From assembly GCA_028825345.1 (NCBI GenBank), contig JAPKAJ010000114.1:1-7099 (forward strand): 7,099 nucleotides of DNA, given 5' to 3'. Made by a program: the position numbers and the translations under genes. Source of the stretch: Arenicellales bacterium (GTDB taxonomy: Bacteria > Pseudomonadota > Gammaproteobacteria > Arenicellales > UBA868). Below the pieces are notes generated by a model, which did no database searches, was not told where the DNA came from, and saw only the letters and a program-made list of their open reading frames with translations. Of this stretch, positions 1-5,900 are shown piece by piece (the first letter of the stretch is position 1; every line of letters begins with the position of its first letter).

Positions 1-580
1 CATTGAAGTTGCCCGGGGTGACCCCGGCGAATTATTGGTCAGGGCCAGGGGTGATAAACCGCGACGGGGTTTCTTTGTCGAATACCTGAAAAACCCCGAA
101 GCCACTGCCGAGGCCTGGGCCGGCGATTACCTTCATACAGGCGATGTGGTGCGCCAGGGCGATGAAGGGCAGCTGCACTTTGTTGACCGGCGCAAGAATG
201 TTATCCGACGCAGTGGCGAAAACATATCTGCGCTGGAGGTTGAGGCAACCCTTTCCGAACACCCGATGATCGCCCAGGTAGCGGTGGCGCCGGTGCCGGA
301 TGAGATTCGCGGCGATGAAGTGATGGCGGCGATCATCCTGCAGGCAGGTATTGCGTCTGAGGAGCAGGTTGCTCGGCAGATATTCCAGCATTGCTATGAC
401 ACCCTGGTGTATTTCAAGGCGCCGGGTTACATCGCCTTCCTGCAGGAGTTGCCGCTTACCGCCTCGCAGAAACCCAAGCGCGCCGAGTTGAAAACCCTGT
501 GCCGGGAGTTGGTGGAGCGTAAGGCCTGTTTTGACCTGCGCGACATGAAGCGTCGCCAGCACAAGCGGGCCAGTGCATGA
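1..580 (+). CDS. Acyl-CoA ligase (AMP-forming), 3' part only
   Basis: C-terminal 192 codons of an ANL-superfamily ATP-dependent acyl-CoA synthetase, open to the left edge (first full codon at base 2), so roughly the first 300 residues are missing. The family adenylates a carboxylic acid and transfers it to CoA in the cytoplasm. In fragment numbering, HTGD at 45-48 is motif A7 (ribose-binding Asp). DRRKNVIRRSGENIS from 62 is the hinge/A8 region. PLTASQKPKR from 151 is motif A10, with Lys157 in the catalytic lysine position. The IRRSGENIS wording resembles the CaiC/cyclohexanecarboxylate-CoA ligase branch, but substrate cannot be read from this part. The stop overlaps the next start as ATGA, indicating translational coupling. 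In this operon it probably activates the growth substrate or an early intermediate. Family very likely, substrate unknown. Confidence 0.93.
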   Translation, partial: IEVARGDPGELLVRARGDKPRRGFFVEYLKNPEATAEAWAGDYLHTGDVVRQGDEGQLHFVDRRKNVIRRSGENISALEVEATLSEHPMIAQVAVAPVPDEIRGDEVMAAIILQAGIASEEQVARQIFQHCYDTLVYFKAPGYIAFLQELPLTASQKPKRAELKTLCRELVERKACFDLRDMKRRQHKRASA

Positions 581-1749
581 CAGCGCGGCCACATACTTAT
601 GAAGGGGTAGCCCTGATAGCCCCGGTGACGGTTCCGTATGTTCGCCATAGCGAACACAGTGCCGCCTGGTTTATTGGCCGCGCCCTTGCGGCCATGTTGC
701 AACGCAGTGGACTAGAAAAAGACGCCGTCGACGGTTTGTCGGTTTCCAGTTTTACCCTTGCGCCGGACAGCGCGGTAAGCCTGGTGGAGCATTTCGGGTT
801 ACAGACCCGCTGGCTGGAACAGGTAGGTGTCGGTGGTGCTTCTGGCGTGGTGGCTATGCGTCGCGCGGCCCGTGCCATACAGTGTGGTGATGCAGATGTG
901 GTGGCTTGTATCGGTGGCGATACCGCCGATCCGCAAAGCTTCACGGGCACCGTGGCCAATTTCAGCCAGTTCAGCAATGACGCGGTTTATCCCCAGGGGG
1001 CAGCGGGTCCTAACGCCCCGTTCTCCCTGATAACCCAACGATATATGGATACTACAGGCGCCACCCGCGAGGACTTCGGGCGCATCAGTGTGTCGCAACG
1101 CTACAACGCTAATCACTACGCGGGAGCGCTGCTGGGGCATAAAACACTGGATCTGCAGGGTTACCTGGATGCCCGGAAAGTGGCGGGTCCCCTGCACCTG
1201 TTTGATTGCGTCATGCCCTGCGCCGGTGCCGATGGTTTCCTGGTAACCAGCGTGGAGCGCGCGCGGCAGCTGGGCGTTCCCTGGTTGGAGATCCTGTCGG
1301 CGGATGAGCGCCACAATGCCTTCGCCGCGGACCCGGTACAGCTGCGCGGGGGCTGGGAACTGTTCGCCGATGACCTTTACAGCGCTGCCGGCGTGGGCCC
1401 AAAAGACATCGATTGCCTGCAGACCTATGATGACTATCCGGTAATCGTCATGTTGCAATTCGAGGGCCTGGGCTTTTGTAAGCCCGGCGAGGGAGCCGCA
1501 TTTGTGCGCGATACAGTGCTGACCTTCGACGGAGGCGGCTTACCCCACAATACCAACGGCGGGCAGCTGTCGGTGGGCCAGGCGGGCCTGGGCTTCCTGG
1601 GTGTGGTGGAATCCATGCGCCAGCTGTTGGGTGCGGCAGATAAGCACCAGGTGCCGGGGGCCAGTCTTGCTATGGTCAGCGGCTACGGTATGGTTAATTA
1701 TGATCGCGGCCTGTGCAGTGCCGCGGCTATTTTACGCAAAGGGGTGTGA
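577..1749 (+). CDS. Thiolase-superfamily (SCP-x/Ltp2-like) protein lacking thiolase catalytic residues
   Basis: 390-residue protein of normal length for the lipid-transfer/SCP-x thiolase branch. Its thiolase fold shows in VGVGGASG (83-90), GDADVVACIGGD (104-115), LQTYDDYP (281-288), LGFCKPGEG (298-306) and HNTNGGQLSVGQAG (324-337). By eye the nucleophilic Cys of the CxSG motif is Gly87, the His of the GHP motif is Gln335, and the C-terminal Cys of CxG is absent (MVSGYG, 366-371). A normal Claisen thiolase is therefore unlikely. Ltp2-type steroid side-chain aldolases have also lost these residues, use tyrosines, and work in complex with a DUF35 protein, which is exactly the next gene; Tyr284 in the YDDYP motif is a candidate. 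Inferred role: retro-aldol cleavage of a beta-hydroxyacyl-CoA. The start overlaps the ligase stop (ATGA) with only a weak Shine-Dalgarno. Alternative: a non-catalytic or different CoA-binding enzyme. Confidence 0.9.
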   Translation: MTARPHTYEGVALIAPVTVPYVRHSEHSAAWFIGRALAAMLQRSGLEKDAVDGLSVSSFTLAPDSAVSLVEHFGLQTRWLEQVGVGGASGVVAMRRAARAIQCGDADVVACIGGDTADPQSFTGTVANFSQFSNDAVYPQGAAGPNAPFSLITQRYMDTTGATREDFGRISVSQRYNANHYAGALLGHKTLDLQGYLDARKVAGPLHLFDCVMPCAGADGFLVTSVERARQLGVPWLEILSADERHNAFAADPVQLRGGWELFADDLYSAAGVGPKDIDCLQTYDDYPVIVMLQFEGLGFCKPGEGAAFVRDTVLTFDGGGLPHNTNGGQLSVGQAGLGFLGVVESMRQLLGAADKHQVPGASLAMVSGYGMVNYDRGLCSAAAILRKGV

Positions 1750-1750
1750 T

Positions 1751-2167
1751 ATGAGTATTGGACCTCCGGCGCTTCGATCACCACAGGGAATCAAGCTGGA
1801 TGAGCACGCCGTCGACGGCGAATTAACCCTGCAACAATGCGGTGCTTGCCAGACGGTGCAATATCCGCCGCGAGAGTTGTGCCACCATTGCCTGGGGGAT
1901 GAGCTCAACTGGTCTGCGGTTTCGCGCGGCGGTGACTTGCTGGCGTACAGCGAATTACAGCACAGCCTGGAGCCTTTTTTCCAGGAACAGCTGCCCTGGC
2001 GGCTGGCCTCGGTAAAGCTGGATTGCGGACCGGTAGTCCTGGCCCGATTGACTGCCAGCTGTCCACCGGGAAATATACGGCTGGAGGTGAGTCACGCTAT
2101 CCAGGCCGGCAGCAGCATTCTGCAGGCGTCGCCGGCCAACATGGTCAACATGATAGATAAAGCCTAG
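1751..2167 (+). CDS. DUF35 zinc-ribbon/OB-fold protein, partner of the thiolase-like protein
   Basis: 138 residues, starting at the ATG one base after the upstream stop. AGGGG at 1740-1744 is a reasonable ribosome site; an upstream extension in this frame would run far into the thiolase gene and is rejected. N-terminal rubredoxin-like zinc ribbon: Cys30-x2-Cys33 and Cys44-x2-Cys47. This is followed by an OB-fold-like segment (about 55-135; GGDLLAYSELQ, LPWRLASVKLD, GPVVLARL). DUF35 proteins pair with thiolase-like proteins; the best understood case is the ChsH2 DUF35 domain, which is required by the Ltp2 aldolase for steroid side-chain cleavage and helps form the acyl-CoA site. Its position directly after the thiolase-like gene supports an obligate complex. 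The Pro/Gly-rich end of the OB fold is slightly unusual, but length is normal for stand-alone members. Role by analogy, not shown here. Confidence 0.88.
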   Translation: MSIGPPALRSPQGIKLDEHAVDGELTLQQCGACQTVQYPPRELCHHCLGDELNWSAVSRGGDLLAYSELQHSLEPFFQEQLPWRLASVKLDCGPVVLARLTASCPPGNIRLEVSHAIQAGSSILQASPANMVNMIDKA

Positions 2168-2176
2168 GGAGGCTTC

Positions 2177-2905
2177 ATGAACGAAAGAACCGCTTTGGTA
2201 ACCGGTGGCAGTACCGGCATCGGCGAGAGTATCTGTAAGCATTTCCTGGAGGCGGGTTATACCGTGCTGAACCTGGCGCGTCGACCCGCGGTCATCGAGT
2301 CTGATCGACTGCACAATTTTGCGGTGGACCTGGCGGACCGGGAAGCCACGCGCGCAGTTGCCTTGCAGGTGAAGGAGAACTACGCGGTGGACACCCTGGT
2401 GCACAACGCGGGCCTGATCCGCGCGGCCCTGGTTGAAGATGCGCAACTGGAAGACCTGGATTATCTGTCGGAAATTCACCTGGCTACCGGCATTACGCTG
2501 TTGCAGGCCTGCCTGCCCACCATGAAAGAAAACAACTTTGGCCGGGTAATTAACATGTCCTCCCGCGCGCTGCTGGGGCTGGAAACCCGCACCAACTATT
2601 CGGCGACCAAGGCTGCTATTATCGGCCAGACGCGAACCTGGGCGCTGGAGTTGGGTCGCTACGGTATTACTGTGAACGCAGTGGCGCCGGGGCCAATAGC
2701 GGCAACAGAAATGTTCCACAATGTGTTCCAGGAGGGCGACCCCAAAATCGATGACCTGGCGCAGACTATTCCCATGAAACGGGTGGGCAAGCCCTCCGAT
2801 GTGGCCAGGGCAGTGATGTTCCTGGCGGATGAACAAAACGACTTTATTACCGGACAAACCCTGTTTGTCTGTGGCGGGGCGAGTCTTGGCTCGTTGGCAC
2901 TCTAG
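2177..2905 (+). CDS. Short-chain dehydrogenase/reductase (FabG-like SDR)
   Basis: 242-residue classical SDR, an NAD(P)-dependent oxidoreductase of alcohols or ketones in the cytoplasm. Visible motifs are the Rossmann loop TGGSTGIG (9-16), HNAG (76-79), the catalytic Ser in INMSSR (Ser128 or Ser129), YSATK (Tyr141, Lys145), VAPGPI (169-174) and the C-terminal FITGQTLFVCGG (223-234). The Asn of the N-S-Y-K tetrad, normally in an NLxG-type helix, appears as His101 (EIHLATG), an uncommon change. After the second strand the sequence is LARRPAV with no acidic residue, which leans towards NADP(H), though weakly. GGAGG at 2168-2172 sits only four bases before the ATG and overlaps the DUF35 stop. In the operon it may oxidise a cis-dihydrodiol or hydroxyl made by the oxygenase, or a 3-hydroxyacyl-CoA. 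SDR is near certain, substrate open. Confidence 0.94.
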   Translation: MNERTALVTGGSTGIGESICKHFLEAGYTVLNLARRPAVIESDRLHNFAVDLADREATRAVALQVKENYAVDTLVHNAGLIRAALVEDAQLEDLDYLSEIHLATGITLLQACLPTMKENNFGRVINMSSRALLGLETRTNYSATKAAIIGQTRTWALELGRYGITVNAVAPGPIAATEMFHNVFQEGDPKIDDLAQTIPMKRVGKPSDVARAVMFLADEQNDFITGQTLFVCGGASLGSLAL

Positions 2906-2916
2906 GAGAAAAAGAG

Positions 2917-4221
2917 ATGAGCTATTCACAGGACAGACTGGACAAGCTGGTGGAAAAAAACCGGGTACATAGGGATGTCTACACGAACCCGGAAGTGTTT
3001 GAACTGGAAATGGAGCGTTTGTGGGGCAGGGCATGGATCTACGTTGGCCACGAGTCACAGGTGAAGCAGGCCGGCGAATTTATTACCACTACCATAGGCA
3101 CCGAACCTGTGGTGCTGTCGCGCGACAAGTCCGGACAGGTCCATGTGCTTTACAATCGCTGTGGTCACAGGGGCGCCAAGGTAGCCGCGCAAAAATGTGG
3201 TAAAACCAGTATGTTCCGCTGTCATTATCATGGCTGGAGTTATCACCTGGATGGCAAACTCAACATGGTTCCCCACGCCTGTGGCTACGATGATACCGAC
3301 TTCGATATGGAAGACCCCCAGTTCAGCATGCAGCCTGTGGCGCGTATGGCCAGTCATCGGGGCTTTGTGTTTGCCTCACTGGCAGCGGATGGCCCAGACC
3401 TGAAAACTTTTCTCGGTGCTACCATCGCTACCATCGACAATATGTGTGATCGCTCACCGGTGGGAGAGGTTGAGGTGGTGGGTAGTAGCCTGCCCTATAT
3501 GCATGACTGTAACTGGAAGATGTTTATTGAAAACCTCAACGACGCGGTACATCCCATGGTGGCCCATGCTTCGGTGGGACACTCCACCACCAAGGTAGTG
3601 GATCGCCTGCCCGAGGGTGCACCGACACCACGTGAGGCGGAAATCATTTCCCCCTTTGGTGGTTCCTACGAATTCTTTGACAACCTGGGTTGTCGCACCA
3701 TGCCCTACGGCCACAGCTTCATGGGTGGCAAGGGCAGTATTCACAGTTCCTACTCCGAGATTCCCGGCTACATGGAGAGCATGGTGGCGTCCTACGGGCA
3801 GGAAAAGGTGGACGAGATATTGTCACAAAATCGCCACAACACCACAGTCTATCCCTCCTTTACCCTGAAGGATGCGGTACAGGTCGCACGGGTGTGTCGC
3901 CCCATCGCTGTGGACAAAACACTGGTGGAAAGCTGGCACTTCCGCCTGGTGGGTGCGCCGGTGGAAATGCTGCACCGCACCATCACCTATTCGCGACTCA
4001 TCAATTCCCCGGCTTCCATGGTAGGACCCGATGACTGGGATTGCTATGAGCGCATGCAGCATTCCCTTAAGTCCGAATCGGCGCATTGGGTAGATATGCG
4101 ACGCTTTATCGGGCAGGAAAAACCCGAGGGGGATGTGACGGTGTCCCCGGGTACCAGTGACCAGGCCTCAAGGAACCAGTACAAGGCCTGGAATGAGTAC
4201 ATGACAGGGGAGGTGGCCTGA
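2917..4221 (+). CDS. Rieske ring-hydroxylating oxygenase, alpha (large) subunit
   Basis: 434 residues, the usual length. This is the catalytic subunit of a Rieske non-haem iron oxygenase, which inserts O2 into an aromatic or alicyclic ring using electrons from a ferredoxin/reductase. Rieske 2Fe-2S ligands: Cys82-x-His84 and Cys102-x2-His105. The second motif reads CHYHGW rather than the common CPYHGW. Catalytic domain: ENLNDAVHPMVAH, with the bridging Asp209, His212 and His217 in the D-x2-H-x4-H pattern; the third iron ligand is probably an Asp in GPDDWD (370-375). The N-terminus (RVHRDVYTNPEVFELEMERLWGRAW) resembles the anthranilate/benzoate/salicylate-type branch that acts on carboxylated rings. 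Good ribosome site AGGAG (2904-2908), eight bases from the ATG and overlapping the SDR stop. The beta subunit follows; no reductase or ferredoxin gene is in the window. Substrate unknown. Confidence 0.96.
   Translation: MSYSQDRLDKLVEKNRVHRDVYTNPEVFELEMERLWGRAWIYVGHESQVKQAGEFITTTIGTEPVVLSRDKSGQVHVLYNRCGHRGAKVAAQKCGKTSMFRCHYHGWSYHLDGKLNMVPHACGYDDTDFDMEDPQFSMQPVARMASHRGFVFASLAADGPDLKTFLGATIATIDNMCDRSPVGEVEVVGSSLPYMHDCNWKMFIENLNDAVHPMVAHASVGHSTTKVVDRLPEGAPTPREAEIISPFGGSYEFFDNLGCRTMPYGHSFMGGKGSIHSSYSEIPGYMESMVASYGQEKVDEILSQNRHNTTVYPSFTLKDAVQVARVCRPIAVDKTLVESWHFRLVGAPVEMLHRTITYSRLINSPASMVGPDDWDCYERMQHSLKSESAHWVDMRRFIGQEKPEGDVTVSPGTSDQASRNQYKAWNEYMTGEVA
4209..4215 (+). promoter_or_regulatory. Ribosome binding site that fixes the TTG start of the oxygenase beta subunit
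   Basis: GGAGGTG is a near-perfect match to the anti-Shine-Dalgarno sequence, lying inside the last codons of the alpha subunit with an eight-base gap to the TTG. A strong site before a weak start codon, right at the end of the alpha gene, suggests coupled translation to balance the two subunits. The ratio effect is inference. Confidence 0.75.
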
Positions 4222-4223
4222 TT

Positions 4224-4718
4224 TTGGCAGCAATCAAGAACGAAACACCTGACCTGCAGGAAATTGAAGCCTTCCTGTACCGGGAAACCGATTTGCTGGA
4301 TGCCGGTAACCTGCACGCCTGGCGCGATCTGTTTACCGAAGACGGCACCTACTGGTTGCCTGTTTCACCGGACCAGGATGACCCACTAGGTCACATCTCC
4401 ATCATTTATGAAGACAAGATGATGATGGCGATCAGGGCCGAAAACTTTGGTCATCGCCTGGCGGCTTCCATGCAGTATGCGGTTCGCAGTTCCCACGTAC
4501 TGGCCAACACCCGCCTGCTGGAGAGCTCCGCAGATGGCAGTGAGGTAATGGTCAAATCCAATTTCCAGACGGTGATTTATTACCGCATCCAGAGCGTGTA
4601 TGCCGGTACCTGTACTCACAAGCTGCGCCGGGAAGGGAGTGACTGGCGGATCGTGCAAAAGCGGGTTGACCTGATCAACTGCGATGCGGATCATAAATCC
4701 ATCGTCATCTATATCTGA
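4224..4718 (+). CDS. Rieske ring-hydroxylating oxygenase, beta (small) subunit, TTG start
   Basis: 164 residues, normal length for the NTF2/SnoaL-fold small subunit that builds the alpha3beta3 oxygenase. Typical features are FLYRETDLLDAGNLHAWRDLF (17-37) followed by TEDGTYWLP (38-46), a central HVLANTRLL (91-99) and a C-terminus WRIVQKRVDLIN (141-152). It has no catalytic metal site; the family role is structural. The gene begins two bases after the alpha stop. The only sensible start is TTG at 4224, because the first in-frame ATG lies deep inside the conserved domain, and a strong GGAGGTG stands eight bases upstream. It is the last gene of the operon and is followed by hairpins. Confidence 0.94.
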   Translation: MAAIKNETPDLQEIEAFLYRETDLLDAGNLHAWRDLFTEDGTYWLPVSPDQDDPLGHISIIYEDKMMMAIRAENFGHRLAASMQYAVRSSHVLANTRLLESSADGSEVMVKSNFQTVIYYRIQSVYAGTCTHKLRREGSDWRIVQKRVDLINCDADHKSIVIYI

Positions 4719-4867
4719 GCCGGAAGGTCGACCCCCTGTAAGTGCAGGGGGTGCTGGTGACGACACCGGCCAATGATAATTTCCCGCAGCCATTTGTGAC
4801 CGGGATCATCTTCAAGCCCCCGATGTCACATCAGGTAATCCTCGAACTCTGTGACGACGTAGTCTGC
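4709..4867 (-). pseudogene. Decayed C-terminal tail of a LysR-type regulator
   Basis: On the minus strand, in the same frame as the dehalogenase-like gene and right after its stop, the sequence reads ADYVVTEFEDYLM, then TGA (4828-4826), then HRGLEDDPGHKWLREIIIG, and continues open to TAG (4711-4709). The pattern [W]H-x-x-x-x-x-DP-x-H-x-WLR near the C-terminus is typical of NodD/NahR-like LysR regulators of aromatic catabolism. In that alignment the TGA replaces the conserved Trp before His (TGG to TGA). The other roughly 250 residues (DNA-binding and effector domains) are absent, and the site upstream is now the dehalogenase-like gene. This would fit a lost regulator of the neighbouring operon. 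The match is short and made by eye, so chance cannot be excluded. The tail overlaps the operon hairpins and the last bases of the beta gene. Confidence 0.55.
4731..4770 (+). terminator. Tandem hairpins after the oxygenase operon, probable transcription end or RNA stabiliser
   Basis: Two abutting stem-loops start 12 bases after the beta stop. Hairpin 1: ACCCCCTG (4731-4738), loop TAAGTG, CAGGGGGT (4745-4752), a perfect 8-bp GC-rich stem. Hairpin 2: GCTGGTG (4753-4759), loop ACGA, CACCGGC (4764-4770), 7 bp with one G-T wobble. No T-run follows on either strand, so this is not a textbook intrinsic terminator. It could slow polymerase, protect the mRNA 3' end, or act with Rho. It lies between convergent genes and could serve both directions. 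Confidence 0.5.
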
Positions 4868-5545
4868 TCATTCGACGAACGTTGATATTACATCGAGCGG
4901 TAGTTTTTCAATTGCCGGGACCGTGACCTCGTCTGCAGGGTAACCTGTCACCAACAGAAGATAGGGCCTTTCAACACTCGGCCGCCCGCAAAGTTTGCTC
5001 AAAAATTTCATCGGACTAGGCGTATGTGTCAACGTCACAAGCCCTGCATTATGCAAGGCACTGATGAGGAATCCGGTCGCAATACCTACAGATTCGCTCG
5101 TGTAATAATTCTTCAATCTAGTTTTGTCTTTGCCTTGACTGAACTTCTGCAGAAAAATGACTATTAGCCACGGTGCAATTTCCAGAAACGGCTTTTCCGA
5201 ATCTGTACCGAGTGGTGCAAGTGCTTTAAGCCACTCATCAGACGCGCGTCGCTCGTAAAACGCGCTTTCTTCTATTTCTGCGGCTTTTCGAATATCGGAC
5301 TTGAGCGTCGAGTCACTGATCGCGACAAAGTGCCAGGGCTGCATATTTGCGCCGCTCGGGGCTGAACCGGCTGTTTGAATGGCGTTTTCAATCACCACAC
5401 GGTCGACCGGACGATCGCTAAAATCACGAACAGAGCGTCGACGGCTCATCAACTCGTAATAGGCCAAGGAGTCTGCCTTCATCTGACTGAAGGGTTTCTC
5501 CTTAAATGTTAAGGGTACAAAGCGATCACGCATCGACACAACCAT
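4868..5545 (-). CDS. Nitroreductase-fold flavoprotein, iodotyrosine deiodinase-like (possible reductive dehalogenase)
   Basis: 225 residues, the size of bacterial soluble homologues of iodotyrosine deiodinase (IYD); no membrane anchor. FMN-binding features are SRRRSVRDFS (34-43), APSGANMQPWHF (62-73) and GYPADEVTVP (201-210). ALHNAGLVTLTHTP (163-176) and SVGIATG (152-158) closely follow the IYD core. The residues that grip the halotyrosine zwitterion in IYD (Glu, Tyr four residues later, Lys 21 residues after that) are all present as Glu93, Tyr97 and Lys118; this alignment is from memory of the human protein. IYD reductively removes halide from halotyrosines using FMN. The native substrate here could be a halotyrosine or halophenol, or the protein may be a generic nitroreductase. 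The first ATG has GAGGG ten bases upstream; ATG at 5533 is an alternative. The gene is more AT-rich than the operon and flanked by two gene remnants, suggesting transfer or rearrangement. Confidence 0.88.
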   Translation of the reverse strand: MVVSMRDRFVPLTFKEKPFSQMKADSLAYYELMSRRRSVRDFSDRPVDRVVIENAIQTAGSAPSGANMQPWHFVAISDSTLKSDIRKAAEIEESAFYERRASDEWLKALAPLGTDSEKPFLEIAPWLIVIFLQKFSQGKDKTRLKNYYTSESVGIATGFLISALHNAGLVTLTHTPSPMKFLSKLCGRPSVERPYLLLVTGYPADEVTVPAIEKLPLDVISTFVE

Positions 5546-5694
5546 TGGATAATAGCCCTCATCATTTCAGAAAGCCGTGTGAAGCACCAGACTAACGACA
5601 TCGTTGCTTACAGCCTGTATCGAAGGTTTCCTGGTTCGAAAAAATCAACGATAAGCATTGGCTCGCTGGCTTGTCTTCCCATGGATAAACAGGT
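5546..5694 (-). other. Leader region of the dehalogenase-like gene, no gene seen
   Basis: No open frame with family character, and no convincing sigma70 promoter pair or RNA gene could be identified on either strand. It must contain the promoter of the minus-strand flavoprotein unless that gene is read from the amidohydrolase. It may also contain the end of the IS91-like element whose transposase remnant stops at 5695. GCCTGTAT at 5613-5620 is repeated inverted at 5753-5760, a weak signal. Confidence 0.4.
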
Positions 5695-5889
5695 TTAGGC
5701 TGCTGAAATATGCAAAAGGAGTATTCAGCACTGTGCGACGTATCGCGCCTCTATACAGGCGATGATCTTCGCGGGGCGGCTCCTCGCTTTGCCACCGCAC
5801 TTTTCACACTTCTCTATCGGGCCGAGTTCGGATCTATAGAAAACACCCTGAAACCTCGACCAAGCGTCCCCCTTTGAACTGGTCTTTGA
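5695..5889 (-). pseudogene. IS91-like (Y2/HUH) transposase, C-terminal remnant
   Basis: Minus-strand translation gives, in one frame, DAWSRF (from 5868), PIEKCEKCGGKA (5820-5785) and KIIACIE (5769-5749), then TGA (5727-5725) and ILLLHISAA ending at TAA (5697-5695). Between the first two pieces a second frame reads RGFRVFSIDPNSA (5858-5820). Joined, these follow the usual end of IS91-type transposases: LKRVFxID, then CxxCGG, then IIAxIEDPxVI and an ILxHL-like tail. Two compensating frame changes (near 5850 and 5820), an in-frame TGA and loss of everything upstream of about 5889 (TGA at 5892-5890) show decay. Recognition is by eye and the motifs are short, but their order is right. It lies directly upstream of the dehalogenase-like gene. 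Confidence 0.6.
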
Positions 5890-5900
5890 TCAGTTTTTGT
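5877..5900 (+). terminator. Possible plus-strand intrinsic terminator
   Basis: AACTGGTC (5877-5884), loop TTT, GATCAGTT (5888-5895) form an 8-bp stem with one G-T wobble, followed by a T-rich run (TTTTT at 5894-5898). The T-run is on the plus strand, so it cannot serve the minus-strand amidohydrolase that ends 27 bases away, and no plus-strand gene precedes it. It could be a leftover of the mobile element or chance. Confidence 0.3.

Noticed and set aside
799..1458. 219-codon minus-strand open frame inside the thiolase-like gene
   Set aside because: Shadow of a conserved plus-strand gene; low-complexity content and no ribosome site or motif.
1955..3058. 367-codon minus-strand open frame across the DUF35, SDR and oxygenase alpha genes
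   Set aside because: It is antisense to three well-supported genes, crosses their boundaries, has a Gln/His/Arg-rich composition typical of reverse-strand shadows, and matches no family.
4757..4858. Direct repeat GTGACGAC at 4757-4764 and 4851-4858
   Set aside because: Eight bases only, no flanking similarity; expected by chance at this distance.
4742..4879. 45-codon plus-strand frame (GTG start) between the operon and the convergent flavoprotein gene
   Set aside because: It overlaps the hairpins, is antisense to the LysR-tail remnant and the end of the flavoprotein gene, and has no family signature.
5613..5760. 8-bp inverted repeat GCCTGTAT / ATACAGGC as possible insertion sequence ends
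   Set aside because: Too short and not extendable; one arm lies inside the transposase remnant, and IS91-type elements lack terminal inverted repeats.
5710..5877. 55-codon plus-strand open frame starting ATG and ending just before a hairpin with a T-run
   Set aside because: It is exactly antisense to the IS91-like transposase remnant, has no clear ribosome site, and its protein has no recognisable family. The remnant explains the openness better.
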